A stretch of DNA of 64,000 nucleotides from Diaphorobacter sp. HDW4B (GCF_011305535.1 NZ_CP049905.1:1188001-1252000), one strand, 5' to 3'. Shown: positions 8,130 to 18,779, numbered from the stretch's first letter. Notes: generated by a model from the sequence alone, not told the origin. A program made the numbers and translations.

Positions 8130-11100
8130 TTATCGACGCGCACGCCGGGTCTGCCGGTAAGCCAGACCCACCATCGCCAACGCCAGCAGAACCAACATGG
8201 TGCGTGAATCCACCGGCACCGCAACGGCGTCCTGCGGCTCGTTCACGATCGGGTCGCTGTCGGTCGACGTGCATGGCGACGAGGTCAGACAGGTGCCGCC
8301 GGTCACCGTGGCGGTGTTCTCCGCCTGCTCGCCCGCCTTGCCACTCACCGTAGCCGTGACCTTGTAGACCACATTGCCACCCGCCGCCACCGTGATGCCC
8401 GTGCAGGTCAGACCCGCGCAGGAACCGGCGTTGGAACCACTGGAGGCAGTGCTACCCACGATGCTCACATCCTTGAGGCCGCTGACGACCGTGTCGGTCC
8501 AACTGATGCCGGTCGCGTCGGTCGTCCCCGGATTGGAGATGGTCACCGTGTACGTCGTCGTGCTGCCCACGACCAGCGAGGTCTGGTTGTTGGTCTTGGT
8601 CACCATGGGATCGGCCAAAGCATTCACCTTGGTCGGCACGCTTGCGCAATGCATATCACCCGCAGCGCAGCTTCCGGGCACCGGTGGATTTCCGCCGTTG
8701 TACGGATCACCACCGCCGCCGACCGAGGCCAGATTGCTCGGATTGCCCACGGCAGCCGAAGTCACCTTGACCGGCAACTCGATCACCGACGACACGCCCG
8801 CCGCCAACACGCTGGCGTTGGTGCAGGACACTTGCTGACCGGCGACCCCACAGGTCCAGCCATTGCTGCTGCCAGCGGTGGCCGTGAGGCCAGTGGGCAT
8901 GTTGTCGGACACCGTCATCACCGAACCGTTCGTGCTCGCCGTGCCGTGGTTGGTCACGGTCATCGTGTACTTGGCACCGGTTTGATCGACCGTCCACGGG
9001 CCGTTGCTGGTTTTCACCAGACCCAGACTCGGCACGCCCGGCAAGGCCGCGCAGCCGGATGCATCCGTGGCAGTGGTGCCCACAATGCTTGCAGCATTGA
9101 ATGCACCACTGCCAGCGCTGCCGGTACACGCGACCTGCGTCACGCCTGCCTGCATGGTGAAGGTGAGCGCAACCACATAGCTGTGCGTAGCGCCGACCGG
9201 CAGCACCTCGTTCGCAGCGCTGATCTGCGTGAGCGCGCCGTTGACCGGAGGCGTGAGCGGCGTGGCAATCGCGCTGCTGGACACTCGCGCAGTCCAACTG
9301 TTCAACACCACATCCGCCGGAAAGCCGGGCGTGTCGCTGAGCGTGTAGTGGCCATCGACACCGCCCAGGTTGGTCACGTCGATCTGGTACTCGGCCACGT
9401 ACTGGCCCGCAACGCCCGTGGCAGTGAAGGTCGGGTTCGACTTGCTCACCACCAGATCCGCCAGCGCAAAAATGCGCGTGATCTTCTGCGCGCAGTGGCC
9501 CGGATCGTTCGGATCCAGACTCAAGCAGCTCGTTCCGGGCTCTGGCGCGTCACCGTCGTTGAACGGATCACCACCACCGCTCACCGATGCGTGATTGGTC
9601 ACATCGGCGTTCAGGCCACCTGCGAGCGCTGCAGTCGTCACGTTGACAGGCAGCACGATGGAACTGCTTTGACCGGCACCGATGACCAGATCATGGATGC
9701 TGTGACAGGTCACGCTGCGGCTCACGAACGAGCAGCTCCAGTTGGCCGAGACCAGCGGATCCGTCCACTTCGGCTCGATGCCGAGCGGCATCACATCCTT
9801 CACGTTGATGAGGATCTCGCCCACCGACGCGGCAATCGCGCTGCTGTTGTTCACCGTCAGCGTGTAAGCGGCGTCTGCCTGCCCGACGACCCAGGGGCCA
9901 TTGTCCGTCTTCACGATGTGCAGGTCCGGCGCATTCACCACGGTGGTGATGCTGGACTTGCACGACGCATCCATCGGGCACAGCGGATCGCCACCGCCAT
10001 AGGCCTGCGCGTTGTTGGTCACATTCGGGGCCGCCGCAGCGGTCGGCGTCACCGGAATCCTGAACGTCACCGACGCATTGACCGCCAGCGAAGCGGAGGA
10101 CTCGCAGGTCAGTTGCTTGACCAGCGTGCCCGTCGCAGAGCATCCCGGCTCGCTCGTCAGATCGCCCAACGTCATGCTGGCTGGCAGCGTGTCCACGACG
10201 GTGATCTTGCCGCTCGTGGCCGCCGTTCCCACGTTGGTAACCTTCAGCACATAGGTCGAAGCCACACCCACCGAGAACTCGGTCATGCCCGTGCTCTTTT
10301 CAAGCAGCAGGTGCGGCGCGTTCACCGGCGTGCTGATGGTTGGCGCGCAACGTGTGGGCAGGCTGGCCGTGGCCGTTCCATCCACACACAGCGGATCACC
10401 ACCGCCCGTGACACCGGCCTGATTCACCATGGTCTGCTTGTCGGCCGAAGCCTTCGGCGTGACACCGATGACGATGCTGGCACTGGCCTTGACCGCCAAA
10501 GCGGAGACCGTGCAGGTCACCGTCTGACTGCCCGCCGCCACCGCCGCGCAGGTGGCCGAAGTCGGCGTGACCGAGTCGATGGTCAACCCCGCAGGCACCA
10601 CGTCGGTGATCGTGATCACACCCGTGGTCGCTGCCGTGCCGTTGTTGGTCACAGTGAGCGTGTAGCTTGCAGCCTGACCCACCGTGAACGCACCAGCGTT
10701 CGCCGTCTTGGTCATCTCCAGCTTCGGCGCGGTCACCGGGTCATCTGTCTTGCCCGTGCAATGCAACTCGCTCGGGCAAGTGGAGTCACCTGTGTCGCTA
10801 TTCGCAATCGCCTTGTTCACTTGCGACGTGCCGTCCGCGCTTGCCAGCGGCGTGACCGGAATCGTGAACGACTTGCTGCTGCCCGGCAGCATGCCCGCGC
10901 TCACGTTGCAGGTCACCACATTGCCGTTGGCCGAGCAACCGCTGTTCGTGAGATCACCCACCGCGAGGCCCAAAGGCACGGTGTCGGTGATCGTTCCCGC
11001 CAAGGTCGCGGCCTGGCCCTTGTTCTCGACCGTGATCGTGTAGCTCGTGGGCTGACCGACCACAAAGCTGCTGTCGAGCTTCTTGCTCACCGCAAGCTGC

Positions 11101-14100
11101 GGACGATCGACGTTGGTCTGCACCGTGACCGAGCAAGGGCTTTGCGTCGTGCACGCCGTGCTGCCGCCCGTCACGCTCGCCGTGTTGACGGCAGGCGTGA
11201 CGACCGTGTTCGCCACCGCCACATGCGCAATAATCACCGGAGCCGAAACGTTCGGCAGCAACACATCGCTCGTCGTGCATGTCAGATCCGTTCCACTCGC
11301 CACCGAGCAAGTCCACACACTGTTCGGTTCGATGGAGGTGATGGTGATGCCTGCAGGCATGCGGTCCGTCACCGTGATCGCACCGCTCGTGCTGTTGGTG
11401 CCGTTGTTGCGCACCTTCAGCGAGTAGATGCCGTTCTGGCCCACGGCAAACGTGGTTGGCGCAGCTTCCTTCTCGATCACCAGCGCAGGCGTGCCTGCAT
11501 TCTTGCTGGTGACGGGCGGAGACTCCTTCTCGCACGGTGTCGTCGTGCAGGTCACGCCGGTTGGTGGTGTCACCGTGGCCTTGTTGACGATGTCGCCCGT
11601 GGCATTGCGCGCAGCAGTACCTGTGATGGTGATCGTCAGCTTCTCGCCCATGGCAAGCGCCACTCCGGTCAGCGACACGTTGTTCGTCGTGCCGGTCGCA
11701 TTGGCCCCGCAGCTTCCCGTGCCGGTGGCCACGCAGCTCCATGCACTCACCTCGACTTCGACCGGCACAACATCCAGCACCGATGCACCGCTGATGCTGC
11801 TCGGGCCATCGTTGAACACTTCAATCGTGTAGTTCAGCGGCTGGTTGGGCACGTACTGCGTGCCCTGCTCCGAGACCTTGGTGATGCGCAGATCGGCCTT
11901 CAAGCCCACCGGCGTCGTGACGCTGGCGCAGTGCAGATCGCCCACGGCGCAAGTGCCCGGAACAGGCGGCTCGCCACCGTTGTTCGGATCACCGCCACCA
12001 CCGACGGAAGCAACGTTCACCACACCGGTCGAGCTCACCAGAGTGCTGCTCAGAGTCACCGGCAGCGTGATGAGCGATGGCGTGCCAACAGCCAACGCAG
12101 CCGTGGTCTCGCAGGTCACGGTCTGACCGATCACAGTGCAAGTCCAACCATTGCTGGTGGTGTTCACAGCGCTGACACCTGTGGGCAATGTGTCCACCAC
12201 CTTGGTGGTGCCGGAAGTCACGGCATTGCCGACGTTCGTCACGGTCAGCACATACTGCGCACCGGTTTGTCCGGCACTCCACGGGCCGTTGCTGCTCTTT
12301 GCCAGAGTCAGATTGGGCAGGCCGGGCAGATTGCCGCAAGCGCTGGCTGCAGGCGCTGCCGAGCCGATGCTCGCCGCGTTGTACGCGCCATGGCCTAGAG
12401 TGCCGGAGCATGTCAGCGATGTCGCCGCCGTGCTTGGGCTGGCCGTGAACGCAATCACCACCACATAGCTGTGCGTGCCGCCTGCAGCAATCGCGGTGGC
12501 CGTGGCGCTGATCTGATGCGTCGCGCCATTGATGAGCGCAGGCAACGGCGCATTCACGCTGCCATTCGTGCTGTTCACTGTCCAACCGTTCAGCACGGTG
12601 CCTGCCGCAAAGGCCGGCGTGTCGGTCAACGTATACGTGCCGGGCAGGCCGCCGGTGTTGGAGACCGTTACGGTGTACGTGGCCTGGTATTGCCCCAGCG
12701 ATGTCTGCGCCATGCTGTTGAAGACCTTGGTGATGCCCAATGCCGCTGGCATGTTGACCGTCGTCGACGTGTTTGCGCAATGGCCGGGGTTGCCCGCATC
12801 CAACGCGGTGCACGCAGTTCCCGGAGCGGGTGGCATGCCGCCGTTGAACGGATCGCCGCCACCGGCCACCGAGGCATGGTTGGTCACGCTGCCCGTCACA
12901 CCTGTGCTGATGGCCGTGGTCAACACATTGACCGGCAAGGTGATCGAAGCCGAGCCGCTCGCAGCAATGCTGGCATTGCTTGTGCAATTCACCGTCTGCC
13001 CGTTGGCCGTGCAGTTCCATGCACCGCTCATCAGCGTGCCCACCCACTTCGGTGTGATGCCCATCGGCAGTTCGTCCACCACAGCGATCTCTCCGATGGT
13101 CGCCACCAGCGTGCTGGCATTGCTGACCGTGAGTTGGTACTGCGCATTCGACTGCCCCACTTCCCACGCAGCAGTGTTGGACTGTTTGCTGATCTGCAAC
13201 TGCGGCGCGTTCACCGTGGTCACGGTGGTCGATTCGCAGTTCGCCTTGTTGGCCGGGCACAGCGGATCGCCGCCGCCGTAGACCACGGCCTTGTTGGTCA
13301 CAGTAGGTGGTATCGACGAGGCTGCCGCCGCCGTTGGCGTGACGGGGATGGTGAACCTCACAAAACCCGCCGGAGTGAAATCCGTCGCGGCCGCAAGCAC
13401 TGCGCTGCTCTCGCATCGCACGCTCTGTCCGCTGCGGGTGCAGCCCGTCGGCATGGTACCCAGCGTCAGATGCGCAGGCACTTCGTCGATCACGGTGATC
13501 AGCCCGGCAGTCGGCGCGGTACCGATGTTCGTCACCGTCAGAATGTAGTTCGAGAGAACGCCGACCTTGAAGCCTTGCGTACCGGCATCGGTGGTCTTGG
13601 TGATCTTCAATTGCGGCGCGTTCACTGGCGTCGTCACCACCGGCGCACAGCTTGCGGGCAAGGCGCTGACAGGCACCGAGGCCACGCACAGCGGATCGCC
13701 GCCGCCTGTGGCCGTCGCCTGATTGCGCAGGGATTGATTGATCACGCTGGCTTGCGGCGTGACCAGAATGGCGACTGTCGTCTCTTGATCGACGGCCAGA
13801 CCCGCAGCCACCGTGCAAGTCACTTTCTGGCTGTCTGCCGGATCCACAGCGCAAGCACCCGCAGGTTCGAAACCATCGATGCGCAGGCCCGAAGGCACCA
13901 CATCGGTGATGGTTGCGGGCAGCGTCGTGGTTGCCGTGCCGGTGTTCTTTAAAGTCAGCAGGTAACGTGCCTGCACTCCCACCGTGAAGGCCACCGGACT
14001 CGTCTCTTTCTTGAGCTCAAGTTGCGGTGCGCTCACCGGATCGTTGGTGATGCCCACGCATCCCGTATCGGACGGACAGGTCAGGTCACCCGTGGTGTTG

Positions 14101-17100
14101 TCGGCGGTCGCCTGATTGGTCAGCGTCTTGCCATTGGCGGTGGCCAGCGGCGTCACGGGAATGACAAAGCGCTTGGTCTGTCCGGGAGCGAGCGTGCTCG
14201 GCACCGCACAGGTCACGACTTGACCACTCACGCTGCAACCACCCGCTGCATCCAGCGTACCGATGACGAGATCGGCAGGAACGGTGTCGGTGATCGTGCC
14301 GCCCAGCGTGTTCGCATTGCCTTCGTTCGTCACGTCGATGAAGTAGCTCGTCTGCACACCGACGACGAAAGCGTTTTCGACCTGCTTGCTCACCTTCAGC
14401 TTGGGGCGATCCACATTGGTCGTCACGCTGTCCGTGCAGGTGAGCGAAGTGCCGCAGTCCGAGCCGCCGCCCACCACCTGCGCCGTGTTGCTCGCGGTCG
14501 CGCCGACCGCGTTCCCCACCAGCACCTCGGCATTGATCACCGACGCCACCGATTGGGGCAACAGCGCCACCGTGCTGAAGCAGGACAGCTGGGTGCTGGT
14601 CGTCGCCTGGCAATTCCAGTTTTCACCAGTCACCTTGGTGGTGTCGATGGTGATGCCTGCAGGCATGGTGTCCGTCACCGTGATCACGCCACTGGTGCTG
14701 CCTGTGCCCGTGTTTTTGACCGTGATCGTGTAGAGACCACGGCCACCCACTGCAAAGGCCGAAGGCGTCGCCTGCTTGTCGATGACCAGTACCGGCTTGC
14801 CGCTGTTCTGATTCGTCACCGTATCGGTCAGCACACAGGCCGTCGTCGCACAGGGCGTGGACGTCGGAGGCGTCACCGTTGCCGTGTTGATGATGTCGCC
14901 CGTCGCCGAGCGCTGCGCCATGCCGGTCACGGTGATCGTCACGCTCTTGCCAGCAGGGATCTTCACGCCCGTCAGCGACACGTTGTTGTCGGTGCCCGAG
15001 GCGTTCGCTCCGCAATCTGCGCCCGTCGCGGGAGTGCAGCTCCAGAGACTGACGTTGACCTTTGAAGGAACCGTGTCCTGGATGCTTGCACCATCCACAT
15101 CGCTGGGACCGTCATTGGTCACCACGATCTGGTAGTTCAGCGACTGGTCCGGTACATAGCTCCCATCAGGCGTAGCCGTCTTTTCGATGCGCAGATCGGC
15201 CTTTTGCACCACGGTCACGGTGCCTGTCGACGGGTTGCACTTCGTGTCGGAAGACGTGCATGCCGGATCCCCGCCACCGCTCAGATGTGCCGTGTTGCTG
15301 GCACCGCCAGCAACCGCCGTGCTTGCGACCTGAACGGGGATGTCGATGGTGTACGTGCCATTGGCAAGTCCCGAAGCCAAGGTGCAATTCGGACCGATGG
15401 CACTTCCGGAAGTGTTGCCGCAGGAGGCCAGCGTTCCACCACCCGTCAGTTGCGGCGCACCCGAAAGCGTGACGCCCGTGGGAAGCGTATCCGTCAACGC
15501 AATCGTCTCTGTGGTGGGGCCATTGGTCACCACCACGTTGATCTGGTACTTCTGATTGCTGGCACCCGCCACCAACGTGGTCGGAGACGCCGTTTTGGTC
15601 GCGGCGATATTGGGGTATTTCGGCGTGTTGGTGAACGTGCAAGTGATCTCGTCACCGGCTTGCGGCGTCACGCTCACGCTGGTGCCCGTGCCGGAAGCAG
15701 GCACGGCCGTGCCACCAGCGGTAGCGTTGGTGCATGCGAAGGTCGAGGTGTAGCGACTCAGGTCGGCAAGAGGCGAGCCCGCCGCCGCTTCGCTCAGCGT
15801 GTATGCCGTGCCCGCGTTCACATCGACCGCACCCGTGCTCACGCTGTTGGCGTTTCCAGACGAGGTGTTGCTTGCAACGCCACCACTGATGGACACGGTG
15901 AACTGGTCCGTGCTCAGCAGACGCCCAGCCATGTTTTTCGACACCGTCAGGCGTGTGCGCTGCACCGTGTTTGTCACGCTGCAGGAGTTGCAAATCGGCG
16001 TCGAGCCACCACCCGATGCGACCACACTGTTGTTGACCGTCGCTCCCGCACTGGCAAGCACGGTCGCCGTGTACGTCACCGAGTAGGTACCGATGCCCGT
16101 TCCTGAAGGCAAGGAGCAATTCAGACTACCAGTGCAGACCAGCGCCGGACTGTTGCTCACGATGCTGCCGAACTGAAGGCCCGCGCCCAACGTGTCCGCC
16201 AAGGACAACGCACTGGTCAGCGGCGCATTGCTGACATCCGCACTCAGAACGTAGGTGATAGTGGAGCCGACCGGAACCGCGCTGCCTGCCGCCGGATTGG
16301 CGCTCTTGGAAACGTTGACGACCGGAACCGCCACAGTGGTCTGAGCCGTATCGGTATTGGGTGCTGGCGCATTGGCGGTTTCATTGGTCGCCGCAATCAC
16401 GGTCGTGATGGGAATCGGCCCCGGGTTGCCTGCCGCAACCACATAATTGAAATTGAACAGCAGGGTCTGGCCGACTGTGAGTGTGGTCGGCATTCCGCTG
16501 AAGCTCACCTTGCAGGTGGCTGCGCTGTATGTCGCCATCACACCCGTCGGGAGCAAAGTGAATGTCACAGCGGCGGGACAGGTCTTCGTCACACCGGAAC
16601 CACCCAAGGTGCCAATCGTCACTTGATAAGTGACGCCCGTGGCAGGAGCACTGCCAGCGTTGTTGAACGAGAACGAGCCGTAGGCCGTACCGCCCGAGAG
16701 AACACTCGGCGTGACAGACACTTGCGTGCTCACGTCGACGGGCGTGCTGGGCTCCAGAATCTCGATGGTCGGAATGAACACCTGCGACTTCTCCAGCGCC
16801 CAGAGATCGAGTCCCTTGCCATCGCCAAAATACTGGTCGCTCGCCGTGCAATCGGTGTTGGCGTTGTTGCTGCCCGCCCACTTGCGGTAGTAAATGCTGC
16901 TCGATCCGGAGCCGGACAGCACGGTCGATGAATTCAGGCCTATCAACGAGTACACAGGCGACGGTTGAACCTGGTCCTTGCCCGCCAGAACACTGCCGCA
17001 GAGGTGACCATTCAATGTCCCGATCACGGTGCCATTGGCCGTCTTGTAGCCTCGGTCGTCGTAGTACACCGTGTTGTCGCCAACGCTGGGGCCGTTGAGC

Positions 17101-18524
17101 TTGGTGAGAATCGGACCGCCATTCACATTGCCTTCCACGTCGGCCATGGGAAAGTGGATTTCGCCGTTTCGACCAACGATCTGATACTTGTAGTTCCCAG
17201 CCGGAAAGGAGTTGCCGTTGTTGTCCCGTCCATCCCAAAGGATGTTGTGATCTCCGGTTTCAGCAATGCCGGTCAACACGCGGTTCTGCGTATTGGCGGG
17301 GTCGAAATCCGTGCCGTTTCTGCTGATGACGATTTGATATGTCTGGGTGTTCTGCACACTGAACGTGAACGAGCCACCAGACGATACGGTCGTGGAGTTG
17401 TTGCCAAAGTTTCCGACGAAGGCCGGATTGGTGAGCACCGGCGTCTTGGGTGCCAAGGGAAAAGACAACGCCGTCAGAACCCGTGCGACCTCGGCTGCAT
17501 TCGGGCCATTCTGGGAGACATCGCTGAAGAAGATCGGGTACTCGGGAGCCTGCGCCTTGATTCCGGCAGTGCCTGAAGCGCCACCCGTAACCGCGCCTCC
17601 TGTCCCCCGGTAGTCCCGATACAGGGGCGAGCCATTGGTATCCAGAAAGCCTTTGCTGTTGGCATAGAAAGCTGCGCCGTTGGGGTCGATGCCCACGAAC
17701 TGCTGCTTGTAGCGATAGCCGTCGCTGGACACGTAGTACAACGTGGTGGCAATGCGGTAGGCCCGATTGGTCAAATCCGAAGCTGCCCCGCTGTTGTTAC
17801 CAGTGGCCACGGTCCACGCATAAGTGAAGACACGCCCGTTGATATCGACAAGAGATGTCGTGTCGCTGCTGCGCACAGTGACATCCCAGGCGGACACTGC
17901 ATTGCTTTGTGGCGACGGAGGATCAATCAAGGCCCCGGATCCCGAGTCCCCACCGAACAAGACACCATAGATGCCCGTGGTTGGTGCTTTGTACGAGCAT
18001 GCCTTGTAGCGATCGGCATTGCCGCCATTGCTGCCCGAAACGCTCAATGGACCTGCCAGCTCAGCGTTCCGGGTCTCGATCAACCCATCCTTTGCGGACG
18101 TGCATGTGAATGTGGCCGTGCCTGGAATGGTCTCCAACCCTTTGCTGCCAAAACTCTGCGGGCTGTACAGCTTGATTTCGCCCTTTCCAGCGCTCGAGCG
18201 ATTGCGAGAGCCCAGCAGAATGTGCTCATCCTTTTGCGCATACACGTAAAAAAACTGCCGCCCACTGACGACGCCGTGAAACGTGTTGTTGGTACTCAAC
18301 CCCATCACCGCACGACCGGTCGTATCGTTCGTCTCGCCAGACGGATGCAGAGTTCGGCTGCCCTCGGCATGCACATTGCCACTCCACCCCAGCAGCAGCC
18401 ACAACAAACAACCAGCGAGAACGGCCATCGCCGCATCTTTCAAGCATGTGGCTGCAAAGTGTCTGGATATGGAGCGCACGCGAGCAGGAGTAATCCACTC
18501 GCGCAGTGGTTGAGTTGCCGTCAT
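8130..18524 (-). CDS. Giant secreted DUF11-repeat surface protein, 3464 aa (giant gene 1)
   Basis: A very large repeat protein, apparently intact. Residues about 30-54 form a signal peptide (CLLWLLLGWSGNVHA, cleavage before EGSRT) after a long basic N-region. Residues 55-720 are a non-repeated beta-rich region; HNILWDGRDNNGNSFPAGNY near 435 resembles a FlgD-type Ig domain. A DUF11 module at about 732, a different SpaA-like module at about 857 and a DUF11 module at about 970 follow. Then come two consecutive blocks of eight DUF11 modules (1108-2207 and 2208-3301) and one last module at about 3302. Modules start with L-x-x-x-K, contain Y-x-x-x-V-x-N-x-G and TDxxP, and often end GGGDPxC; most have paired cysteines. 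The C-terminus has VPVDSR, a TM and a RQTRRARR basic end, resembling PEP-CTERM/IPTL-CTERM sorting tails. A surface or adhesive role is inferred; the ligand is unknown. Confidence 0.85.
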   Translation of the reverse strand: MTATQPLREWITPARVRSISRHFAATCLKDAAMAVLAGCLLWLLLGWSGNVHAEGSRTLHPSGETNDTTGRAVMGLSTNNTFHGVVSGRQFFYVYAQKDEHILLGSRNRSSAGKGEIKLYSPQSFGSKGLETIPGTATFTCTSAKDGLIETRNAELAGPLSVSGSNGGNADRYKACSYKAPTTGIYGVLFGGDSGSGALIDPPSPQSNAVSAWDVTVRSSDTTSLVDINGRVFTYAWTVATGNNSGAASDLTNRAYRIATTLYYVSSDGYRYKQQFVGIDPNGAAFYANSKGFLDTNGSPLYRDYRGTGGAVTGGASGTAGIKAQAPEYPIFFSDVSQNGPNAAEVARVLTALSFPLAPKTPVLTNPAFVGNFGNNSTTVSSGGSFTFSVQNTQTYQIVISRNGTDFDPANTQNRVLTGIAETGDHNILWDGRDNNGNSFPAGNYKYQIVGRNGEIHFPMADVEGNVNGGPILTKLNGPSVGDNTVYYDDRGYKTANGTVIGTLNGHLCGSVLAGKDQVQPSPVYSLIGLNSSTVLSGSGSSSIYYRKWAGSNNANTDCTASDQYFGDGKGLDLWALEKSQVFIPTIEILEPSTPVDVSTQVSVTPSVLSGGTAYGSFSFNNAGSAPATGVTYQVTIGTLGGSGVTKTCPAAVTFTLLPTGVMATYSAATCKVSFSGMPTTLTVGQTLLFNFNYVVAAGNPGPIPITTVIAATNETANAPAPNTDTAQTTVAVPVVNVSKSANPAAGSAVPVGSTITYVLSADVSNAPLTSALSLADTLGAGLQFGSIVSNSPALVCTGSLNCSLPSGTGIGTYSVTYTATVLASAGATVNNSVVASGGGSTPICNSCSVTNTVQRTRLTVSKNMAGRLLSTDQFTVSISGGVASNTSSGNANSVSTGAVDVNAGTAYTLSEAAAGSPLADLSRYTSTFACTNATAGGTAVPASGTGTSVSVTPQAGDEITCTFTNTPKYPNIAATKTASPTTLVAGASNQKYQINVVVTNGPTTETIALTDTLPTGVTLSGAPQLTGGGTLASCGNTSGSAIGPNCTLASGLANGTYTIDIPVQVASTAVAGGASNTAHLSGGGDPACTSSDTKCNPSTGTVTVVQKADLRIEKTATPDGSYVPDQSLNYQIVVTNDGPSDVDGASIQDTVPSKVNVSLWSCTPATGADCGANASGTDNNVSLTGVKIPAGKSVTITVTGMAQRSATGDIINTATVTPPTSTPCATTACVLTDTVTNQNSGKPVLVIDKQATPSAFAVGGRGLYTITVKNTGTGSTSGVITVTDTMPAGITIDTTKVTGENWNCQATTSTQLSCFSTVALLPQSVASVINAEVLVGNAVGATASNTAQVVGGGSDCGTSLTCTDSVTTNVDRPKLKVSKQVENAFVVGVQTSYFIDVTNEGNANTLGGTITDTVPADLVIGTLDAAGGCSVSGQVVTCAVPSTLAPGQTKRFVIPVTPLATANGKTLTNQATADNTTGDLTCPSDTGCVGITNDPVSAPQLELKKETSPVAFTVGVQARYLLTLKNTGTATTTLPATITDVVPSGLRIDGFEPAGACAVDPADSQKVTCTVAAGLAVDQETTVAILVTPQASVINQSLRNQATATGGGDPLCVASVPVSALPASCAPVVTTPVNAPQLKITKTTDAGTQGFKVGVLSNYILTVTNIGTAPTAGLITVIDEVPAHLTLGTMPTGCTRSGQSVRCESSAVLAAATDFTPAGFVRFTIPVTPTAAAASSIPPTVTNKAVVYGGGDPLCPANKANCESTTVTTVNAPQLQISKQSNTAAWEVGQSNAQYQLTVSNASTLVATIGEIAVVDELPMGITPKWVGTLMSGAWNCTANGQTVNCTSNASIAASGSASITLPVNVLTTAISTGVTGSVTNHASVAGGGDPFNGGMPPAPGTACTALDAGNPGHCANTSTTVNMPAALGITKVFNSMAQTSLGQYQATYTVTVSNTGGLPGTYTLTDTPAFAAGTVLNGWTVNSTNGSVNAPLPALINGATHQISATATAIAAGGTHSYVVVIAFTASPSTAATSLTCSGTLGHGAYNAASIGSAAPAASACGNLPGLPNLTLAKSSNGPWSAGQTGAQYVLTVTNVGNAVTSGTTKVVDTLPTGVSAVNTTSNGWTCTVIGQTVTCETTAALAVGTPSLITLPVTLSSTLVSSTGVVNVASVGGGGDPNNGGEPPVPGTCAVGDLHCASVTTPVGLKADLRITKVSEQGTQYVPNQPLNYTIEVFNDGPSSISGASVLDVVPVEVEVSAWSCVATGTGSCGANATGTTNNVSLTGVALAMGEKLTITITGTAARNATGDIVNKATVTPPTGVTCTTTPCEKESPPVTSKNAGTPALVIEKEAAPTTFAVGQNGIYSLKVRNNGTNSTSGAITVTDRMPAGITITSIEPNSVWTCSVASGTDLTCTTSDVLLPNVSAPVIIAHVAVANTVVTPAVNTASVTGGSTACTTQSPCSVTVQTNVDRPQLAVSKKLDSSFVVGQPTSYTITVENKGQAATLAGTITDTVPLGLAVGDLTNSGCSANGNVVTCNVSAGMLPGSSKSFTIPVTPLASADGTSQVNKAIANSDTGDSTCPSELHCTGKTDDPVTAPKLEMTKTANAGAFTVGQAASYTLTVTNNGTAATTGVITITDVVPAGLTIDSVTPTSATCAAVAAGSQTVTCTVSALAVKASASIVIGVTPKASADKQTMVNQAGVTGGGDPLCVDGTATASLPTRCAPTISTPVNAPHLLLEKSTGMTEFSVGVASTYVLKVTNVGTAATSGKITVVDTLPASMTLGDLTSEPGCSATGTLVKQLTCESSASLAVNASVTFRIPVTPTAAAAPNVTNNAQAYGGGDPLCPMDASCKSSITTVVNAPDLHIVKTDNGPWVVGQADAAYTLTVNNSSAIAASVGEILINVKDVMPLGIEPKWTDPLVSANWSCSFVSRSVTCHSIHDLVIGAGQSSSIVLPVNVTTAALAGGLNADVTNHASVSGGGDPFNDGDAPEPGTSCLSLDPNDPGHCAQKITRIFALADLVVSKSNPTFTATGVAGQYVAEYQIDVTNLGGVDGHYTLSDTPGFPADVVLNSWTARVSSSAIATPLTPPVNGALTQISAANEVLPVGATHSYVVALTFTMQAGVTQVACTGSAGSGAFNAASIVGTTATDASGCAALPGVPSLGLVKTSNGPWTVDQTGAKYTMTVTNHGTASTNGSVMTVSDNMPTGLTATAGSSNGWTCGVAGQQVSCTNASVLAAGVSSVIELPVKVTSAAVGNPSNLASVGGGGDPYNGGNPPVPGSCAAGDMHCASVPTKVNALADPMVTKTNNQTSLVVGSTTTYTVTISNPGTTDATGISWTDTVVSGLKDVSIVGSTASSGSNAGSCAGLTCTGITVAAGGNVVYKVTATVSGKAGEQAENTATVTGGTCLTSSPCTSTDSDPIVNEPQDAVAVPVDSRTMLVLLALAMVGLAYRQTRRARR
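8621..11903 (-). repeat. Eight-module DUF11 superblock, copy B (residues about 2208-3301 of giant gene 1)
   Basis: Starts at KADLRITKVSEQGTQYVPNQ and runs through modules beginning LVIEKEAAP, LAVSKKLDS, LEMTKTANA, LLLEKSTGM, LHIVKTDNG, LVVSKSNPT and LGLVKTSNGPWT. Module order and type match copy A one for one. Length about 3.28 kb. Confidence 0.85.
11904..15203 (-). repeat. Eight-module DUF11 superblock, copy A (residues about 1108-2207 of giant gene 1)
   Basis: Starts at KADLRIEKTATPDGSYVPDQ and runs through modules beginning LVIDKQATP, LKVSKQVEN, LELKKETSP, LKITKTTDA, LQISKQSNT, LGITKVFNS and LTLAKSSNGPWS. Length about 3.30 kb. The copies have diverged in protein sequence, but some DNA stretches, such as the CCTGCAGGCAT region at 14655 and 11347, remain close. 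Confidence 0.85.
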
Positions 18525-18754
18525 TCAAATGTCCCGATTGCTTTGGATATCGGGCAACACATGCTTGCGCCGTGCCTTGCCCCACATCCCTGCGCCGCAC
18601 CACCCCCTTCATCACGAAAACGCCAAGGCGTCAGAGGGGCTTGCGGCATTCGTCTGGCGAATCACCCTGCAAGGGCCTGCTGGACAGGTCCATTGAGGAA
18701 TGACGGGATGCGACGCTCATTCACCGACATCAGTCGTCGAAAATGATCACATTC

Positions 18755-18768
18755 AGTCATTTATGACT
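18755..18768. repeat. Palindrome AGTCAT-TT-ATGACT upstream of giant gene 1
   Basis: Perfect 6-bp arms with a 2-base centre. It lies just downstream of the candidate -10 hexamer on the minus strand, a position suited to a repressor operator. Confidence 0.45.
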
Positions 18769-18779
18769 CATGTGGGTGC

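Noticed and set aside
8649-12398. 1249-codon open frame on the plus strand opposite giant gene 1
   Set aside because: Arg/His/Ala-rich translation with no domains; it is antisense to clear DUF11 modules with regular motifs. Long antisense frames are expected in GC-rich repeats.
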